Below are positions 22,491 through 35,582 of a stretch of DNA of 64,000 bases, in pieces. The notes under the pieces are model-generated. The model worked only from the letters and a program-made list of their open reading frames with translations. It made no database searches and was not told where the DNA came from. Both the position numbers and the translations under genes were made by a program. The DNA is from Takakia lepidozioides. Lineage: Eukaryota; Streptophyta; Takakiopsida; Takakiales; Takakiaceae. Where the stretch lies: NCBI GenBank assembly GCA_030704615.1, contig CM060732.1, positions 11,840,001-11,904,000 on the forward strand, read 5' to 3'. The stretch's first letter is position 1; each line of letters opens with the position of its first letter.

Positions 22491-24480
22491 TAGAGACCTG
22501 GGCAACAGAGAAGGACAGAAGCAGGGCTGTAACGTGACAGTAAAAGGGACGTCTTAACTGCGATCGTGTTCGTACAATGTGTGAGGATGTAAGGTCGCGA
22601 TGACACGACGTGGATGCGCGGATGGCGCGTCAGATTAGTCGTCGCCCAGGACGTTGACGGGCCGCCCGAAAATATTTATGGGAGGGATTATTGTACTGCG
22701 TACAAATTTTACTCCTATTTTGGGTCTCTAATTCTAGGGAGAATATCATTAACTTAATTTATCCCGTAGCATTCATCCACTTCTAGGATTAAAAAATAAA
22801 TTTATGGATCGGTTAAATGTTTTTATTTACTAATTTTTGGGGGTGACAGGGAGGAACTTGAAGACCTAAGTTCTCACGAGACTTTGTTTGGAATTTAACG
22901 TGGAATAAAATCATTTAGGACCTCACAGGCCTTTTGACACTGTCCCACTGCATGGGTATTCTTGGCAGGGTTGGATTCTATAAGAATAAACAATAAAATT
23001 TGGATGGAAGTGCAAGGATGTAGAGCTGATGTGGGTACTATGAATGAATCAAAAGTGAGATGGATGTAAATCGTAGAAAAGTGAAAGTAATAAGAGAGCA
23101 TTAAAGTAGTGTAAGGCCAAGGGTAATCCGATGATTGGGACGGTCGGCCACATCTAGGCAGGCCACGTCTTTATGAATATTCCGACACTTATCCTCCTAG
23201 TTTAGCCCCGGTTCACTAACCCTGGCGACAGGTCGCGGGTTAGTGAGTGGTTAGTGAGTGGAGGAACAGAACTGGACTGTGCCCAGATTCCACACCAGTT
23301 CCTCGTGACTCGGATTTCCGACCGGCTGCTGCCGGTCGCTTAGGAGCGACTCGCTGGCGGCTTCCAGCGTGTAACTGGCTGCGCACGGCAATGGCCACCG
23401 GCAGACGGAAGGGTCGTGGTAAGAGCGGGATGGGAGGTTAGTGGTTTTTTGTAACCGGATTCGCTAAACCCAGTTAAACATTTTTCCGACATATATGAAT
23501 TATATTTATTTTCATGTGCTGAGAAGCTGCCCTAACCTTGCCTAGTCCCAAGTTCTATAATTCATTATTTGCTTAACTCGTAATTCCTATTACTGCGGAA
23601 ATTGACCCGGAATGTGCAGTTTGACTTTTGTGTAACCGATTCCATCGGCTATAAGTCTGAAATTGCGGAATGCGCTGACTAATGGCGATTCTGCCCCACG
23701 ATACGGAAGGCTGAAAATTTGGGCCAGCATATAGTGTTCTGGGCTGGAATTGGCTCTAGGAAGTGCATTCCATGTAAGTGCTTGCCTCCGCACAACAACA
23801 TTTTGGAGTTGAGCTGCGAACGAAGCAGTATCCTGGGTAAAAATCATTCGCGACCCGGCTTTCTTGCCTTGAGTCTTGGTGTGGGGGGATGGGTCAGCGC
23901 ATTACACGACGGATTCTAGAGGTAAGGTAGGGATTCAGCAATAGTCAGCGCATTACACGACGGAATTGAGAGGTGAAGTATGCGGCGGAAGGGTAGGCCG
24001 TGTATTAGCATGTGTAAGGTCAAACAGCACATTCCGAGGTTCTGAAAGTGGTTTAGAGTGGTGGAGAGGCCACGGCTTCCAGAGAATCGGACGCCCGTTC
24101 CGTGTGGAAAAACCGAACATGCGGTTCCGGGCGCCAGCTGGCTGACCCGAGTAGGGTGAGGTTAGCAGCCAGGGTGGAGTAGGCACCACGAAAGGGTATG
24201 AGGAATATTCGGGACAAAATCACGGGGGGGTGCGCCACCGGGTGACTGGACGGTCCGGTGGATTGTCAACGGGCGCAGCCCCGACACTCTCGAGATGCTC
24301 GCCAGCAACCCGTCACCGGTTGGCGGCTCCCCGGCCACGGCGATGGCCAGGCCGGGAATGGTTTGCCGGCAACGTGGAAAGAAGCGGGCAGGGCAGGGAC
24401 AGGCGGGCAGCGGCGGCAGGCGGGAGGCTGTGCGAAGTCGCTGGAACGGTCGGGCCTATTCAAGGCTGCCGTCCCGGTGC
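22490..24480. other. GC-patchy intergenic sequence upstream of the GRAS leader
   Basis: No gene recognised. GTCAGCGCATTACACGACGGA occurs twice, at 23893 and 23946, a 53-bp spaced direct repeat. GC-rich segments at 23310-23440 and 24230-24460 look like diverged copies of each other (both contain CACGGC followed by ATGGCCA), suggesting an old duplication or transposon ends. Confidence 0.3.
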
Positions 24481-26828
24481 GTCATAGGTACCCCCCTTAT
24501 TGCTCCCACGCGCCCCCTCCCCCGTTTTCTCTCTCTCTCTTTTTCTCTCTCGCGTGTGGGGGTAGGGTGCAGCAGCTTTTGTTGCTGTGTCATCTTCCCT
24601 CTCGAGCTCTCTTATGGCGTCTGTGTACGTCTCTCTCCTTGTCTGAACTCGAGCTGGCCTGCATCTCTGCATCTCAGTCGGTACTATCGTCAAGACCGTT
24701 CCAAGTTTTTACGTCTCTGAGCTCTCCGTCTATCTATTCCTTCGACTTTCGACTCAGTCTCGCGCTTTCTCACTTCCGCTGTCCACCTCTGCGTGTAGCC
24801 AGCTTGGGTTCTATGTGGATTTGAGCTTTATCTCTGCTCTTCTCTTTACCAGTGCTTGCACATACAGCTGTAGGACTCGATATTTCTCCTCTTTCTTTCA
24901 GTCTGTTTCTACTAGGATTGATCGAAGATGAAGTAGACCTAGATATCTGTCTAGTGTCTCCACTAGACTACGTTTCCCTGGACCTTTCAAGTGTAAGTAA
25001 GTCTGCAACTTTTCGAACATGCGTTTGAAAAATTTGGCCTAACTTGTCACAGACCACGGTCCTTCCTGGACGCTTCTACTCTCAGAATCCGGGAGAAAGC
25101 AAGAAGTGGCCATCTGGACCTCGTCCATTCTTATGTCAGTAACATATTTATTCTCCCGCTAGACCCTTTGAATAGGGACGAAGGTTTTCTTCTGTGTCAC
25201 TCGCTCTTCAATTGCCAGGCCTAGCAACTTGCTCTTACTTTCATGCTTAGACTTGAAAAGAGGTATACAGTGAGGCGGGGGGCATCTACACATGGTCGGT
25301 GAACTTCTGTATTTTCTCGGTAAACCCTAGTAGTTCCTACAGTTGTTGTCGTGTTCATTTGAGCCTGTCGCTCGAAAGGGATTCTCAGTTAATTGCCGCC
25401 CTGGGCTGGGTTCTTCTCTCTCCCTTGAAACTCGTTGTCACCGGAGGGAAGCTACCAGCTGGGACCTTATTCTGTTTCTTCTAAAAGTTGTTCTTGTCTG
25501 GAATCTATAGTAATCTCTAGAAGCTAGGCTTAATAGTGCTACAAACTATCCATCTACTTTGCAAGTCCTCTCTTTACCAATCGTCTTTTGATCTTCTCCA
25601 GTACCTGTGATCTCCATTCTCTTTAGAACTCCGCCGTAGTGCAGATTCCCGTCCTGTGTAAACCCTCTTGTTTGTAATTGGTCGTGATACCCGTACACAC
25701 GCACACTCTCTCTAAGACTGATCTCTTACGCTGAATCCCTCATTGCCGAGGCCCAATGTTATTGTGTCCATTGCATTCTCAAGATGCTTCTTTGTCCCGG
25801 ATATGGCTCGCTGGGACTGTACCAATTTAGTTTACACGCAGGATGAAACTGGGGAGGCCGGATAATGGGTTAGCTATATCATGGGACGCCGAACCCAGCT
25901 TCAGAAGAAAGTGGAAACGAGTGGAGACAGCATTGGGAGCGTGTTTAGTGGAATGGAGCTGGGGGTCCTCGATCATGGTTTGATGCTCGTTCTCTATGGT
26001 AGTCGAGATAGTGTGCGGGGATGCTACTGTTGAGAAAGTCACCACGGTTATGGTCGCGGCGGGGCAAGAGGAAGGTCAAGGTTGTGAAAGAGCCCTCAAC
26101 GATATCTATCTGTAAATTATAGCTCACGAGCTATCTGAGTAACTTATGTGGCAAGTGCTTTGGAAACTACAGGACGCGGGTGAGCAGCTCTGAACGTTCC
26201 CAACAGATATTTGAATATCTTGAGCAACAAAATAATTATACATTAGAACAAAGCTATCCTGCCAGGTACATATCTAGATCTGTCGTGACTCCCAAAAACC
26301 TTCCCAGTTCTCTTTGAGTGTGGCAGTCAATTCTGAAACTTCGAATCTCCTCTGATCTCCTCTGATCTGTCTTCCCCACTGGAGTATCAAGAGAACCCAC
26401 AGCAGTTGCCGGTGTCCAGGGAAGTTTCAGCTGCTGCACTAGTTCTCAACGGATTTCCGACCTTGATCAACAAGTACGTCTATTCTCTAGGACGAAGAGG
26501 ATTCAGGGTGTCTGGAAGTGATCAACACAGCAGTTGAATCGGTTCTCAAGGAAGATCATTGACTCATTAAGGGCAAGAAAAGCACAGTACACAGACAGGT
26601 GGACCCAGAACTTCCGGCTTCGCATTATAATCTAGTTTTACAGACGTGTGGCAATTCTACCCCGCAGCTGTGAGCAGAAACCCTCAACCTCAGGCCTAGT
26701 CAGCTGGGTTCAGTTCTAGAGCAGTGGCAAGGGCTTTCGGAACCCGGGATCTGCAGAGGCAGGGCCGATTGAGCGCCGATGTCCCCCATCCAGAGACCGG
26801 AACGGGTCAGACGTCTGCATCCCAAGGG
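24480..26828 (+). other. Pyrimidine-rich putative promoter and 5' leader of the GRAS gene
   Basis: A CTCTCTCTCTTTTTCTCTCTC tract at about 24530-24550 and continuing C/T-rich sequence precede the GRAS coding exon, as is common in plant leaders. Scattered very short upstream frames exist (for example ATGAAGTAG at 24927). The exact transcription start and any leader introns cannot be read from the sequence. Confidence 0.35.
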
Positions 26829-29205
26829 ATGCAATCTATGCTACCCCTGCTCGACATTAACAGCTCTAGTGTCGTGCAGTGCCACCTTCAGTTACCTGCC
26901 GCCCTCCATGAGATGCTCGGCTCTGCTGGTGCACGAACATCAGCCTCTGAGCCGGACGAGTCCGCCCCATCTGAACCGCCCCCCGAACAGAACTATGGTG
27001 ACATTGATCGTTCTCTCTCTGGTGGGCCTATGCATTTGCGGGACCTAGTCTTCGAATGCGCACAGGCTGTTTCTCAGAGTAATTGGGGACGAGCCCTTCA
27101 CATTCTTGGCTTGCTAGGGAGACGGATATCTGCGCACGGAGACTCGGCCGAACGTGTTGCGTTTTATTTCACTGAGGCTCTCGCCACTCGCATTTCGAAG
27201 ACTACAGGCAGTGAGGTCAGTGAAAAGTCCATACCGCTACATGCACCAATCGTATCTCTTTGAGGGTTTAGGAATCGGGGAGAATTGTTTGGAGCGCCCA
27301 TAGAAATGTTCATCCTTTCTGAGGTATCCTCAGTTGCTGATATCACCATAATGCGAGCCCAAGCGTGACTGTGCACCCCAATACATAAATCTCAAACGAT
27401 GTTGATCACGCGGGAATGGCAATTGCCTACTGGTCAGCGTGCACAAATCCTCCTATATCCGCCTGCTGGCTGAATGGTGTATACCTGTAGACTATATTTT
27501 GGGCATTTGCGATCTTTCTAGGCATGTGGCACGCACTTGGAAATGGACCTTTGCAGTCAAGCCCCGATGGCCATTGACGCCAGATTTCCATTAAATTGCA
27601 AGACAGGAGGTTTTAGCCTTCAGCTCCCAAGACATAGATGCAAGTATATGAGCTTGCCTTATTAGCCCACAATCGTTTACATGACCAGTTTGGGTTCTTC
27701 TGAATTTAAATTTTCAGACAGTTTCTATAACAAATCTAGCGTAGGAATTTTCGTCTCAGCATTTTAGAACCTGAGCTGTATACAGAGGGTCAGTAGTTTG
27801 GGTGCGGCCCCGGCTGAAGGTTCGCAGAAATCAAGCATATTCAATCTTTAAATGTCCTGGAGAGTAGTGTGAGAAGACATAGATCTGACGTGTGAATATT
27901 GCACACGAAGCACTTCACTGAACTCATTGGAGTTGACAATGACTCAGGGAGTGCATATAAGCTTTGTGCTGTTCGTAAGATGCGGAATCCTGTACAGCGA
28001 GTGTCACTCTCAAGTCTTTCTAGCCTCCCCATAGGCCCGTGATTGCTGGTAGCTTCTTAGGGTGTTCTGGGTCACTCTCTTAAACATGTCCTCGGAAACA
28101 GACTGCAAGTTACGGGTTTTGAATTCCTTGCTGTATTGTGAACCTCTACTTGACTGTGTTCCATCGATGGCTCTATATCTTAGGCTCGAGAGATATTCAG
28201 AACACTCCTGAATGCACTAGCTTGTGGAATCCTACTGGCTTTTAGATTATTCTGACGTTGTGGCTCTGGCAGGTGTACTTGCCTGCACTGCCAGCACATC
28301 CTCCGACTACGCCTATAGAAATCGAATGCGCTTACTTGGCCCTCAACCTGAAGACACCTTTTCTTCGTTTTGTGCATCTCACAGCCAACCAAGCAATATT
28401 GGAGACGCTAGAGGGAGAAAAGTTTCTACACATCGTGGACTTCGATATAATCCATGGGGTTCAGTGGCCTCCCTTAATGCAAGCGCTTGCTGACAGACGA
28501 GATGCCCCCCTGCACCTGCGCATTACGGGCATAGGAAGGGACGCACAAATCCTGGAACGAACAGGGAGACGACTCGAAGATCTTGCTCGCTCTCTGCTTC
28601 TGCCCTTCGAATTTCATGCAGTGAATCATCTGACCCTTGAGTCGTTGGACCCTCAAATTCTGGGGATACGCACAGGGGAAGCCCTTGCGGTCAACTGTGC
28701 GTTACATCTGCACCTGTTGCTGGAGAAGGGAACCGAAGCTCTTGCATCTTTCTTGAAGATGGTATACTCTCTCGCCCCCAAAGTGGTGACTCTCGGTGAG
28801 AGGGAGGCCAGTCATAACCAACCCTTTTTCTTGGAGCGGGTCGATGAGGCACTTCATCACTACTCCGGTCTCTTCGATTCTCTCGACGCAACTTTGCGCC
28901 CAAGAAGCCCTGAGAGGGTAGATATAGAACAGATATGGTTTGGGAGGGAGATTGCCAATATTGTCGCATGCGACGGCTCAGACCGGGTTGAAAGGCACCA
29001 GAGGTTTGAACAATGGCGGAATGTCATGGAGGCAGCAGGATTCCGATTTCTCACCCCAAGCAGTTATGCTCTCTCTCAAGCAAGACTTCTACTCAGACTG
29101 CACTACCCGTCGGAGGGCTACCGACTCCAGGAGGATGATGGATGTCTATTGCTGGGCTGGCTGGATCGCCCCCTTTTTGCGGTATCTTCTTGGCATACAG
29201 TTTGA
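26829..29205 (+). CDS. LAS: GRAS-family transcriptional regulator, LAS (LATERAL SUPPRESSOR) type, two exons
   Basis: GRAS proteins are nuclear plant regulators; the LAS subfamily controls axillary meristem or branch initiation in angiosperms. Exon 1 is 26829-27215 and exon 2 is 28273-29205, joined by a phase-0 GT-AG intron (GAG/GTCAGT to GGCAG/GTG), giving 439 residues, the usual length of LAS. The start is the first in-frame ATG after a TAG at 26697. Leucine heptad I (LRDLVFECAQAVSQSNW, about residue 72) begins the GRAS domain in exon 1. Exon 2 has the VHIID block (FLHIVDFDIIHGVQWPPL, near 180), leucine heptad II, PFYRE (IEQIWFGREIANI) and SAW (LLRLHYPSEGYRLQ, ending VSSWH). The SAW sequence is what points to LAS rather than other GRAS groups. 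Many GRAS genes lack introns, so the intron is notable. Its role in this plant is inferred. Confidence 0.93.
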
Positions 29206-32200
29206 TTCAAATATAGTCGTTTTTGCAGTCTGTTTTTGTACGGGCCATCACTGAAATCAATAGATTCCTGGTCTCAAAATTGAAATTTGGTTCCAGCACT
29301 GAAGAGGATGAGGTGCCTGACCGTTCTTCCCTGGACCAGTATCCATGACGTCAATGATGCCTTACTCAGTGCCTGCTGGTATTGTTGCGAATTGCATGTC
29401 CATTGTCACCAATAGCTCAACTGGTCTTTTTAAACGTTGTTACAATGGAAATGCACCTTGAACCCACCTGGCCCCGGCGATCAAAAGAGAAGGAGTCTGC
29501 TCAGAAAAGCTACCCCTTCTGTTGACAAGGGCACTGGAGTTAGGAATTGGACATTTGACTGTTTGGGAGGAAAACGGGCGACTGCTACATTGTAGACGCA
29601 TTTACAATGCTTAAAATTTTGTTCGTTAAAACTGTTCGGGACTTTACAGCTCAAACACCAGGATCCGGCCCCTTCGGTTTTTCCAGGCTTGGGTTAAGTA
29701 TCAGTACGCTGACTTGCTGCTGGGGTCTTGCTGTTGAGGCACTAACCATTTTGCTGTTATTAGGACGACATCACCACACGAATCGCCAATAAGAAAAAGT
29801 GGGGACAGACAGAAGATATATGTAGCGCAGCGCACTTACCACTGTTGGTACAATGTTCCAGTTAGTCTTGGAAGTTCATTCTTTCTCCTGAAATATCAGG
29901 ACGGACAACAGATCTGTTTCATAAAAAGAGAATCTTTCATTGATTCAGTTTCGAACGATTCTTGATTAATTGCTGTGCGTTATCAATTGGCTCTTCAAGA
30001 TGTAGACTCTAAAGCCCTCGCTAAGTTGGACTGGTGAGTGCTGTTTTCCTGGTTGTGGAGAAGGCAACTAGTTTGTAGTAATTGCTTCTTGATCCCTTCA
30101 TGACGGTACTAGGACTGCGCTGTTTCTACAATAGAATGAACCAATTTTACTAGCAGACTCCCAAGCTGTAAGGCTACGTTCAAACGCTACTACTTCCGTG
30201 CTCTAACTAAACTGTCAAACAAACTGGTCTGCTGTGAGCACTCCTAGTGTTGCTGGGGGGGCAAGATAGATTGTCGACAGTTTCAACTAAAGTGGTGAGG
30301 TCAGCCTGGTCAGGACCAACCAGTTTTTTGAGGGCATTTGGAGAATTTGGATCGTTCCTGGTAAACCTCGTGCTGATCTGAGACCATACATATATCCTAG
30401 AATTCTGCATGCACACGGAAGTTTATAGTTTTACCGGAAGCTTGGGAGGGCGACTAGGGGGCGACTATAATTTCCAGGGAAAATTTCTTGTTTTAATGCC
30501 AAGCACTTGGTAGTCCTGTATAGGTGGAATTAAACTCTCGAGTTACCATCGCTGCAGTCTTGAGCGACTTATGCATACTATGCATCGCTGCCAGCTTCAT
30601 GATCTAGACTGAACCAGTTCCTAGAAGCGTATAATGAAGCCGCAGATGTTTGCAGGGTTGTCAGCGGTCAGAGCTCCTTTTTGGAGACTCATGTTGGTTG
30701 AGCCATCACTTGCAAGTTAGGTGATGCATGCATGCAGATTCACAGCTGAAGTATCATGCCTGGTGGCTTGAAGGATGTTAACTGGCGCAGATCCTTCAAC
30801 CTGGGAAGTGCGACGTCATGCAGATGGATTAAATGCTCAAACCTATGTCTTCCAATCATCTGAGTCTCTGCAAATTTGGCTTCAGACTGATTGTCGTGAC
30901 AAAGGTTCGTCTAGGCAACTTGAGTGCAGCAAAATTACCACTTCGCAAATTTTACTCCACGAAGCATGTCATCTTGACAATTTACTCCTTTACCTGATCA
31001 ATTTGGGATCGGTTCAAGGACTTGATTTATCAGTTTGCTACGGGAGGCTAGTCTCTAAATAGCGAAAAAGGAACTTGCATGTATGTGGATGATTCCAGAG
31101 GCTCCACGAAGCCAAGCCTGATTATCAGGCCTTGACTTCTAGACCGAGCTTCATGCACTTTGTTCAAGTTACCCAGCACCGTCCCTCTGCGTTGCATCTG
31201 TGTTGCTTCATTGGTACTACTTCATCGCCTGCTGAATATGTGAAAGCTAGCACCATGAGCGACAGTAGTTGTGTTTGGTTTGTGTGATAGCGCCAAACTG
31301 TCCTTCGGACTCTTCCTTCACCGTGACACTTTTCTCGGATCTTTCCTCTCTTTTCAGCCACTCGTTTTCACGGGGATATCTTGTCATCTACTACATCTGG
31401 ACAACATTGTGGACAGATCCTAGGTGGATATCATTAATGTGAGGATCCTGGAGTTGATCTTACCTGACGTTAGATCGATACATTCTTGGAAATGATGTGC
31501 TTACTTGCTGTACTTCCATTTCGCAATCTTGATAAGCTTTTGTTTGCGCTACTCAAAAGTGCTGAATTTGGCGGAAGAGAGCTACGTGACCGGAACACTG
31601 ACTTCGCTGCTGGTCCCAAAATTCCAATCATTCTGATCACCACCTAGTATGCATGATAGTTCGTTATCCTATTATTACACTTAGCACTAAATCATCAGAC
31701 TGCAGGAACAAAGCTACAAGTTTTGAGCAAGACAGATCATGCAATTTACATTGTATGAAGGATTCAATCGAGAATCCAACCTCCAGAAAGTCATGCCAGT
31801 GAATGTACCTTGGTAAGTTCCTTTGTTTTCACCAAAACACAGTATTACAACGAACGGCTGACTAGCCACCAAGCCGACGAGTTGGCCTCAATAAAAGGTA
31901 CAAAATTTACTGATTGGTTCTTCATCGAAACTCATTTCTTTAGAAGTTGCAGCATATAACAGCGCTAATCAATCAAAGAATTAGAACAAGCCCTTGAAGA
32001 TTAAGGTTCTGGTTGACAGGTTGCACGGTCCTACAGCTATGTTGTGCACCGGGCAAAACCGTGCAACGCATCAAACCTACTGGTTTGAATCCTGCATGAC
32101 CTGTTCTCTAGTTGTTGAGTTTGTTTAGAGTCAGCACCCGTTGGTCAGAATCGTCAGCGTTTATAAGGGGTAGAGAGGGTTACTCTCAGACATATCAGCA

Positions 32201-35200
32201 GAGCCTTTCAGTTTGCAGAGAGTGGTCCAACACAAATCATCGGAGTACTGATTAGTGGTCAGTACTAAGAAACCAACCTAAGAGTTCGCAAGAGACAACT
32301 CCAGGAATTCCTGATTAAGTATTTCTCACGACCGTCGTGTAAGAGGAGAAAATGGGAGGGTCTATAGTCTATAATGCTAATTCGAGTGCTGGAGGATATC
32401 AAGTCTTCGAGATTCTGAGCACTCCTGGAGCAGTCTTGGGTGAGCTACAATTCATCATGGTTAAACATTTGATGAAGATCGGTAGCAATCGATTAAGTCT
32501 GAAAAGTTGATAAGATTCGCACTATATTTCCACAAGTCGTTGACGAGTCCCATTATCACAACCAGTGGCCCCATCTCCGTTTTTCTTCGGAAGCTCTTGA
32601 ATCCTATACCGTGTACACAAATCATAATCCATACCAAGGACAATGCAGAGACAACGTTAGCCACCAGATTACAGCTACTTAATCTTTACTTGCTACTGGT
32701 TAGACCAGTACTTTGCTGTAGAATGGCGGGGATCTCAAATCGGGCTCAAAAACGTAATTTAGTGATGGGTCCATTCCTGGTTCTGCACAGGTCTAGTCTG
32801 TAGTATGCTATGTACATACTCAACTAGACAAGCTGCCAAACACCATACAAGTATGTATACCTTAACAAGCCCAGTAATCCCTCCTTAATCACAGTTTTCA
32901 TACGGGCACACATGATTGCCACTAATCCTCCACTAAGCGGCACTCACTTGACTGCCACTCGGGAATCAAATCCATCACCCGTGGATCAAAACAAGAGTGC
33001 GAGTCATTCTCCTCGGGGCACTCCTGCTCTGCGTTGTCACAGCAACTATGGTTTCCATTTAATTCTCCCGGAGGATTCCTTACACTTTGGCTGATGAATG
33101 AATCACTTACAAGACTTGCTGATAGTCGTCTGAAAGCATCCAAACGATACAACAAAAGCATCTCACTTTACCACCCCACAAGTCCTCTCCTCCTCCCACA
33201 TGCCTCTGGCAGTCTATATAAGAGTGGGGTGGCAGTGCCCACATGGAAACTGGCACACAACATCAAAGGGAACCACCAACTCATGACTACCAGACTTTTT
33301 CTCCCAGCAAAGCACACCAGCACAAACGGTATTCATCCAACATCTCTCGGCTCATCCAGCTCCCAGCTGCGATTTTGGGTGGATGAATCAAGAACTGTCC
33401 ACATGGGTACCAGAGACCCATAATTCAATGCATCAATCAACAACCCATCTTCCCCATAACTGTATAGAGAGAAAATTGTAGCAATTACCATCTTTGAGTT
33501 ATTGTCCTCTAATTTGACTCATTCATTCGATGATTTGGAGAAGATGGGTCTTATGATTGGAAAGACTATCCACACTCATTTACTACTCACACTTTAACTC
33601 CCCAAACTGAGTTGCTGGTGGTGCCTGTAATAAACCCAAAATGATGGTTAAGTTTTGGCCTGTAATAGCCGTTGTCATGGCCCCACGAAATGCCAAAAGG
33701 CATTGAAAGCTGCAGCATTATGTGATGCAGGGTCAATTCCTCTCTTAATGGCCTAACACCAATCATTTCAGATACCCTCAAGTGCCCCATAACTAGTGCA
33801 CTTTAATATGTCTCAATGGACTACATACCTACTCATTACACTTGTAGTTGGATGCTTACTACTCATTACACCTGTTAGTCACTTACTACTTACTAGGCTA
33901 GTGGTAAGTAATTTTCTAAGAAAGTTTTCAATCTAGGTTAAGGAGGATGAGAAACTAGGCCTACTTTTGTGCTCCATTCAGTCAGTCACTGTGAAGGATT
34001 CCGTTGGGTGGGACAGGGACTGGAAATGCTGGTAAAGGAATGTATCTTCCAGCTGCTTATGGCTAGCAACAGTAGCAATCAATACAAGCTTTGGCCATAG
34101 CCCTTTTTTCTTTTTCTTTTGAAAAAAAACAGGACGGAACCCTTTTTCCTCTCACTGTAATTAAGGGGGATTCCCTTCCTTCAAAAGAAAGGAGAAAAAA
34201 TATTAAAGGTCTCGGTGATATTGTTCTTTTCTTCTCCATGTTGAGGTAACTACTTAGTGTAGCTGCAGGTGATTGCTGCAGGTGACACAAGCATTCCTTG
34301 GTTGTCACGTCAGGAACATGTGTTGTGCAAACTGACAATCTTTCTTGGGCGACTCCATTCTCTTGTACTTGCTGCTAAGAAATGTGCTCATTTTTCGTCA
34401 CAATCTGGCACACTGCTGGAGGGGGCTGATGCTTCCTGGGATGCATCAGAACTCCTTCACAGAGATGCAATCAGTTCCCATGCAATATGTGTTTCTGCAC
34501 TAATGTGGAGCCGAGGCTTTGCATGTCATGGCAGACCCAAATAAATGGAAAGCAATCCAATATTCTTGGTGTGGGAAGCTGTGTCTAAGCTGTTGGTGCA
34601 ACCACGTGGTATAGTTAATTTCACTGTGCCTGACAATTGCTAGAGAGTTGTGGCTGCTCTTAATTACCCATTGGGTTGACGTATGAGACACCAGGAGACA
34701 CTACTGTCGAAGACAACCCAATGCATGCAAAGACCACACACCTACTGAATCAGGGGGTGTGTATGCAATAAGGTGGGTTACATTCTAGCACTTGGCTTTT
34801 GCAAACGTAGTTTAAGAGTATTGGCTTATAGCATTTGCTGTGCACCCTCAACAACCACCAGCTAAAAAAGGGTCCACTCCCAAGTAATGTAAATACTAAT
34901 GCTGGCGCAACTTAAAGGGTGCCTTGTGTGATAGATATCAATTATCGCAAGTGGCCAAGATAACTAACCCATTTCCAGAATGAGTGCAACTGCGCTGGTA
35001 TCATGTGCACAAAACCTAATTGCTAAAGGTCTATGAATCAGTAAGCTGTGACCACAGGGCTTGAACATGCTTTCTGGGCAATTATATTGATCGCTGTGAG
35101 GACATAATTTCACTGCCTCTGGACCTGGCTTTCCTGGTGTGATCAGCTTATTCGTCAATGGTATTGCTGATGTGGGAATATAACAATTGATGCCTGTTAG

Positions 35201-35582
35201 GCCCCACTCAGGAAAAGACAGCTTTCTCTCATCTATGACATCAACTGCAAGGGAGGCCAAATTGTGGCCTAGCTAGTTTATACATCTGACCCTTCCTATG
35301 TCATTTAAGACTTTTCCCAATGGACATCACTGATGGCAACCATCATCTTCGTTTCACTGGTTGCAGCCAATCTCGTTAATGTGTAAGGCTGCAGATCTAT
35401 GCCGGATGGGGACCCAGTATTGTAAGCTCACAGGCCCATAGAGTGTTTGCTTCACAGGACCACTGAACTGTACAACTTGAGATCAGCGAAATATTCATTG
35501 CCCTTTTTTGTTGGAAAAATTATCGAGGCAAGCATGGCTAGGTTTGCCAAAAGCCATGGAAAGACCTGTTGGATGAACTTGG
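29206..35582. other. Intergenic region between GRAS (+) and SECA2 (-) 3' ends
   Basis: The two genes converge on this 6.4-kb gap. It has ordinary base composition and contains their 3' UTRs. No protein, RNA gene or intact transposon was recognised. A 49-codon frame from an ATG at 32351 (MGGSIVYNANSSAGGYQVF) and other small frames have no family match. A TATATAAG box lies near 33215. Confidence 0.4.
33215..33222 (+). promoter_or_regulatory. TATA-like box without assigned gene
   Basis: TATATAAG in the context CAGTCTATATAAGAGTGGGG is a good plant TATA box. A frame of about 60 codons follows, but no known protein is encoded, so a non-coding transcript or chance match is equally possible. Confidence 0.25.

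Noticed and set aside
24230-24824. Proline/serine/arginine-rich frames upstream of GRAS
   Set aside because: Several overlapping frames are open because the DNA is GC- and CT-rich; no domain, and the position fits a leader or promoter.
28224-28493. Alternative frame over the GRAS exon
   Set aside because: It overlaps the conserved GRAS frame and has no domain; it is a shadow.
32351-32500. 49-codon frame beginning MGGSIVYNANSS as a gene or first exon
   Set aside because: No homology recognised, no linked exon with matching phase and no conserved context; kept only as a remark in the intergenic entry.
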